NCBI GenBank assembly: GCA_028023455.1
Contig: JAQFVV010000150.1
Location: 2,363,550-2,427,549, forward strand
Origin: Epiperipatus broadwayi
Lineage: Eukaryota > Onychophora > Udeonychophora > Euonychophora > Peripatidae
Direction: 5' to 3'
DNA: 64,000 nt
Of the stretch, positions 61,558-64,000 are shown piece after piece. The translations under genes were made by a program, and so were the position numbers. The notes under the pieces were generated by a model. That model saw nothing but the letters and a program-made list of their open reading frames with translations, was not told where the DNA came from and ran no database searches. Position 1 is the first letter of the stretch. Each line of letters opens with the position of its first letter.

Positions 61558-61985
61558 TCAAAACATCACTTGATCACCATTTTATATGCTTACATATGCT
61601 GTTAATAAAAGTACCAAACTCTCCATACAGTAGTGCCACCAAGTGCAAGCTTTCATAATCAATGGGTGTAGAAATATTTGTGCATAAAATCCCTAATTAG
61701 TGCCTACTCAACTAACATCCTCAGATCTGTTTCGGGTTTATGGATTCTAGTTTATACTTAGCCAAATGGGTAAAATGTAGCTATTGGAGGATTGCATTAG
61801 ATCCTATGATCTAGATATAGTGCTCTCAAATCCAAGGCTCCTCATTGATGAAAGCCACAAGCTAAAGACTACTCTGGGAATATTGGATAGTTAGGAATTT
61901 TATGCACAAATCTTGCTGCATCCATTGATTACAAAGGCTTGCACTGAGTGGTGCTACTATATGGAGAGTTCAGTACTCTTATTAA
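61558..61985. repeat. Repeat family A palindrome
   Basis: Minus-oriented 61558-61740 (catcacttgatcaccatttt, aactctccatacagtagtgc, taattagtgcctactcaact) faces plus-oriented 61770-61975 (attggaggattgcattagat, cattgatgaaagccacaagc, aattttatgcacaaatcttg, actatatggagagtt). The junction (ggattctagtttatacttag) is a fifth distinct axis. Confidence 0.88.
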
Positions 61986-62348
61986 ATATCAGTTTGATGA
62001 CTGAAATTGCAATTGTCAATTATCAGGAATAAATATCCAAAGATGTTTATCATCAGCTTTTTTTTCTTTAATCTAATGACTTTATTTATAACTCTCAAGG
62101 TGTGCAGTGAAAAGTCAAAAAACTTTTAAAATATATTAATACTTCAAATAGGAGGAAACATAAAATTTACAATGGAAAAATAAATAAATAATTCAATTAA
62201 TTATATGGATGTTAAAATTTAAAAAGTTATAAAAAATTATAGAGTAGGGATTGAGACTGTATTTTAGAAAAGATACTTTATGGATTATTGAGTAATTGGG
62301 AATAGATATTGAATACATAATAGGTTAATATTGTTAATAATAGAATAG
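61986..62348. other. AT-rich spacer or decayed PLE sequence
   Basis: A-rich sequence leading into the PLE frame. Upstream of the TAG at 62346-62348 I see no longer open frame, so the element is truncated or too decayed here. Confidence 0.4.
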
Positions 62349-62958
62349 TTAGAGGAATTAATCTATGTTCAGGAGGGGTTATTTAGGGAGGAAATGGAGT
62401 GTATAAAAAATGAGGCAATAAAAAATGATTATCCAATTAAGATTATTAATAAATTATGTGGAAAAAAGAATATAGACAAAATTGAGAGGAAATTGAGAAA
62501 AAAGAATGAAAAAAAGAAGGAATTTATGTATAGTGGGTATAAAGTGTCAAAAAGTACTTTTTTTAAGATTAAAAAGATAATGAGGGATATGAATAAGAAA
62601 TATGGTAAGGAATGTGGTTTATTGTTGAAACCAGTATATAAAAGGAAATGTAATTTAGGTAATATGATAAGAAATAGGAATGTTGAAAAATGAATGGTAT
62701 TTATAAAATAGAATGTTTGGATTGTAAAAAAGAGAATAAAGATGTATCATATATTGGTACAACAAAGAACAAATTAGAGACAAGATTGAAACAGATTTGA
62801 GAGATAGGAATTCTAATGTAAATATACATAGTAAGGAAATTGGACATATAGATTTTAAGATTAAAATGTTGGAGGGGGTTAGATTGTATAAAGAAAGAAT
62901 GGTAAAAGAGAGTTTATATATAAAAAGATATAAACCTGTTTTAAATAGAATTGGATAA
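62349..62958 (+). pseudogene. PLE RT C-terminus and GIY-YIG nuclease, frameshifted
   Basis: Three consecutive open segments in three frames. (1) 62349-62693: YVQEGLFREEMECIKNEAIK, then NDYPIKIINKLCGKK and a basic stretch ending RKCNLGNMIRNR, as expected of the connector after a Penelope-type reverse transcriptase. (2) 62690-62800: MNGIYKIECLDCKKENKDV then SYIGTTKNKLETRL, carrying the GIY and YIG strands with the Arg-containing helix. (3) 62794-62958: HSKEIGHIDFKIKMLEG, later KESLYIKRYKPVLNRIG, carrying the catalytic Glu and final Asn. The first shift lies in an A run where TGA overlaps ATG; the second near 62794-62800. All GIY-YIG motif positions survive, so decay is recent or the shifts are sequencing errors in homopolymers. 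The family normally encodes these as one frame. Confidence 0.75.
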
Positions 62959-63345
62959 GACATGAATAAAGAATTATTTTTGGAAATAAATTCATTTTTG
63001 AAGTATATAAGAAAGAAAAAGGAAATAAGTTTTTTTATTGTAACAATTGGTTTTTTGGATAAAAAATGTAAAAAGGGAAAGTTTTTTGAGAAGGGAGTCA
63101 AGTAAGTGTGGTGTATGTTTTGTGTTTTTAATTTAATTGATTTTAATGTATTTTATTTATTTTTAAATTTTATGGGGTTTATATGCTTTATATTGTTTTT
63201 GATTATTTTTGTTTTTATTATGTGAAGTTTGTTTATAATGTAATGTTTTTTCTAGATCCTTGAAAATGACTATAGAGTAAAGATAGTCGAAACGTTGGAA
63301 ATAAGTGGATATATATATATACATCAAATAAAGTTTTTGACAAGA
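62349..63345 (+). mobile_element. Penelope-like retroelement, 3' end
   Basis: The segment comprises the C-terminal coding part with GIY-YIG nuclease (62349-62958) and about 300 bp of 3' sequence. In the 3' sequence, cttgaaaat (63259-63267) is followed by GACTAT (63268-63273) pairing with ATAGTC (63283-63288), then GAAACGTT, a TA run and aataaag with an A-rich end. The reverse transcriptase is missing, so the copy is 5' truncated. It is A-rich on the sense strand, unlike the other fragments here. No target duplication identified. Confidence 0.7.
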
Positions 63346-63749
63346 AAAGAAGTGATTTTTAATTATAGAATTATATTTGTATTATCTATACGGTGCTAGT
63401 ATTATAGATAAAGACACCATTCAATGGCACTGTTTTCTCGCTAAAACTATAAAATATGAACATTCCCAGGCCATTGATTTTAATCATTTTGATTTGTTTT
63501 TTGTAATGCGAAAATAAAATAAAAAACAAAATCGTTTTTTGAAATATTATTTTTTATTAACATATACAAATTAAATGATAACAGTAAATGTAAAATAAAA
63601 TCAACAAATTACAATTTGATTCGTGTTTTTTATTTTGCTTTATTAGAAAAAAAACAATTTTCTATCAGATATTTTTTTAGTGGGGTTATGACTTTTTGTT
63701 GTTGTTGTTGTTTAAAATCTCATAATTGGAATAAAAAGTAAAATTTGTT
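63346..63749. other. AT-rich spacer, nothing recognised
   Basis: A small (TTG)n run at 63697-63713. No gene recognised. Confidence 0.5.
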
Positions 63750-63867
63750 AGTCTTCCTTTTAAATTTTAATTTTTACAGACAAACAGATATTATTGTGTT
63801 ACCGCTATTCTTTACTTTTTTAGTCTTCATTTTACATTTTTATTTTTTACAGACAAACAGATATTAC
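63750..63867 (+). repeat. Duplicated segment, about 72 bp period
   Basis: tagtcttccttttaaatttt through acagacaaacagatatta (63750-63794) recurs as tagtcttcattttacatttt through the same end (63822-63867). Confidence 0.8.
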
Positions 63868-63910
63868 CTATATTTTTTACTTCAAATAGAATGACAACAA
63901 AAAGTAAAAG

Positions 63911-63953
63911 TAGGGTTAGGTTTAGGGTTAGTTTTAGGGTAAAGTTTAGGGTT
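63911..63953 (+). repeat. Short degenerate TTAGGG-like repeat
   Basis: Six irregular (T)TAGGG(T) units within 43 bases, with spacers of different length (tagggttaggtttagggtta, gttttagggt, tttagggtt). Too short and too irregular to be a telomere; interstitial. Confidence 0.8.
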
Positions 63954-64000
63954 CTGTTGTTTGTAATGCTAAAATAAAAAATATCAACATCATACTTTTT

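Noticed and set aside
62655-63101. 148-codon minus frame
   Set aside because: Antisense shadow of the A-rich Penelope-like coding region, whose plus-strand motifs are clear.
63911-63953. Telomere end
   Set aside because: Only six irregular units, followed by ordinary sequence.

Overview
The window is AT-rich, repeat-laden metazoan nuclear DNA. It contains no intact protein-coding gene that I can support. The taxon cannot be proved from the sequence. Very long GATA/GACA arrays, tRNA-headed SINEs, Penelope-like (PLE) and LINE fragments, and many long palindromic repeats suggest an invertebrate with an expanded genome; a mollusc, perhaps a cephalopod, is my guess only. The stretch is probably intergenic or a long intron. 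Almost all open frames of 60-270 codons are chance frames in AT-rich DNA, translated microsatellites, or frames crossing repeat copies.

Layout. 0-5 kb: a degraded copy of repeat family A, a small hairpin element (971-1160), and a nested locus in which a TA-flanked Tigger/pogo-like nonautonomous DNA transposon (2702-3788) has split a copy of repeat G; a tRNA-derived SINE head follows at 4.97 kb. 5-17.5 kb: a SINE, several family A loci (tandem and head-to-head), a homopolymer tract at 9.96-10.26 kb, a LINE endonuclease remnant (minus) beside a GIY-YIG-like C-terminal remnant (plus), and another hairpin element. 17.5-32 kb: a 0.6 kb GATA array, a multi-copy palindrome (19.7-20.5 kb), more family A, two TTA arrays, and a mixed GATA/GACA array. 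32-44 kb: hairpin elements, an unrecognised coding-like remnant (34.5-35.1 kb, minus), a tRNA-headed SINE, a tRNA-Gly-like retroposed sequence, paired copies of element E, and a 460 bp palindrome carrying a hammerhead-ribozyme-like core in both arms. 44-64 kb: a 21 bp minisatellite, two large diverged copies of a repeat (44.8-47.9 and 55.9-57.9 kb), a second GIY-YIG-like fragment, three foldbacks, a third copy of element E, another family A palindrome, and the 3' end of a Penelope-like element (62.35-63.35 kb).

Two themes link these parts. First, many repeats are present as inverted pairs, and in family A each pair has a different inversion axis, so these are separate head-to-head events rather than one fixed inverted-repeat transposon. 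Second, several unrelated repeats (family A, a SINE, the 43 kb palindrome, and PLE 3' ends) share the layout CTGA(A/T)GA-like box, short stem, GAAA(C). This is the core layout of hammerhead ribozymes, which are known from Penelope-like elements and retrozymes. Only the 43 kb pair keeps a nearly complete set of hammerhead features.
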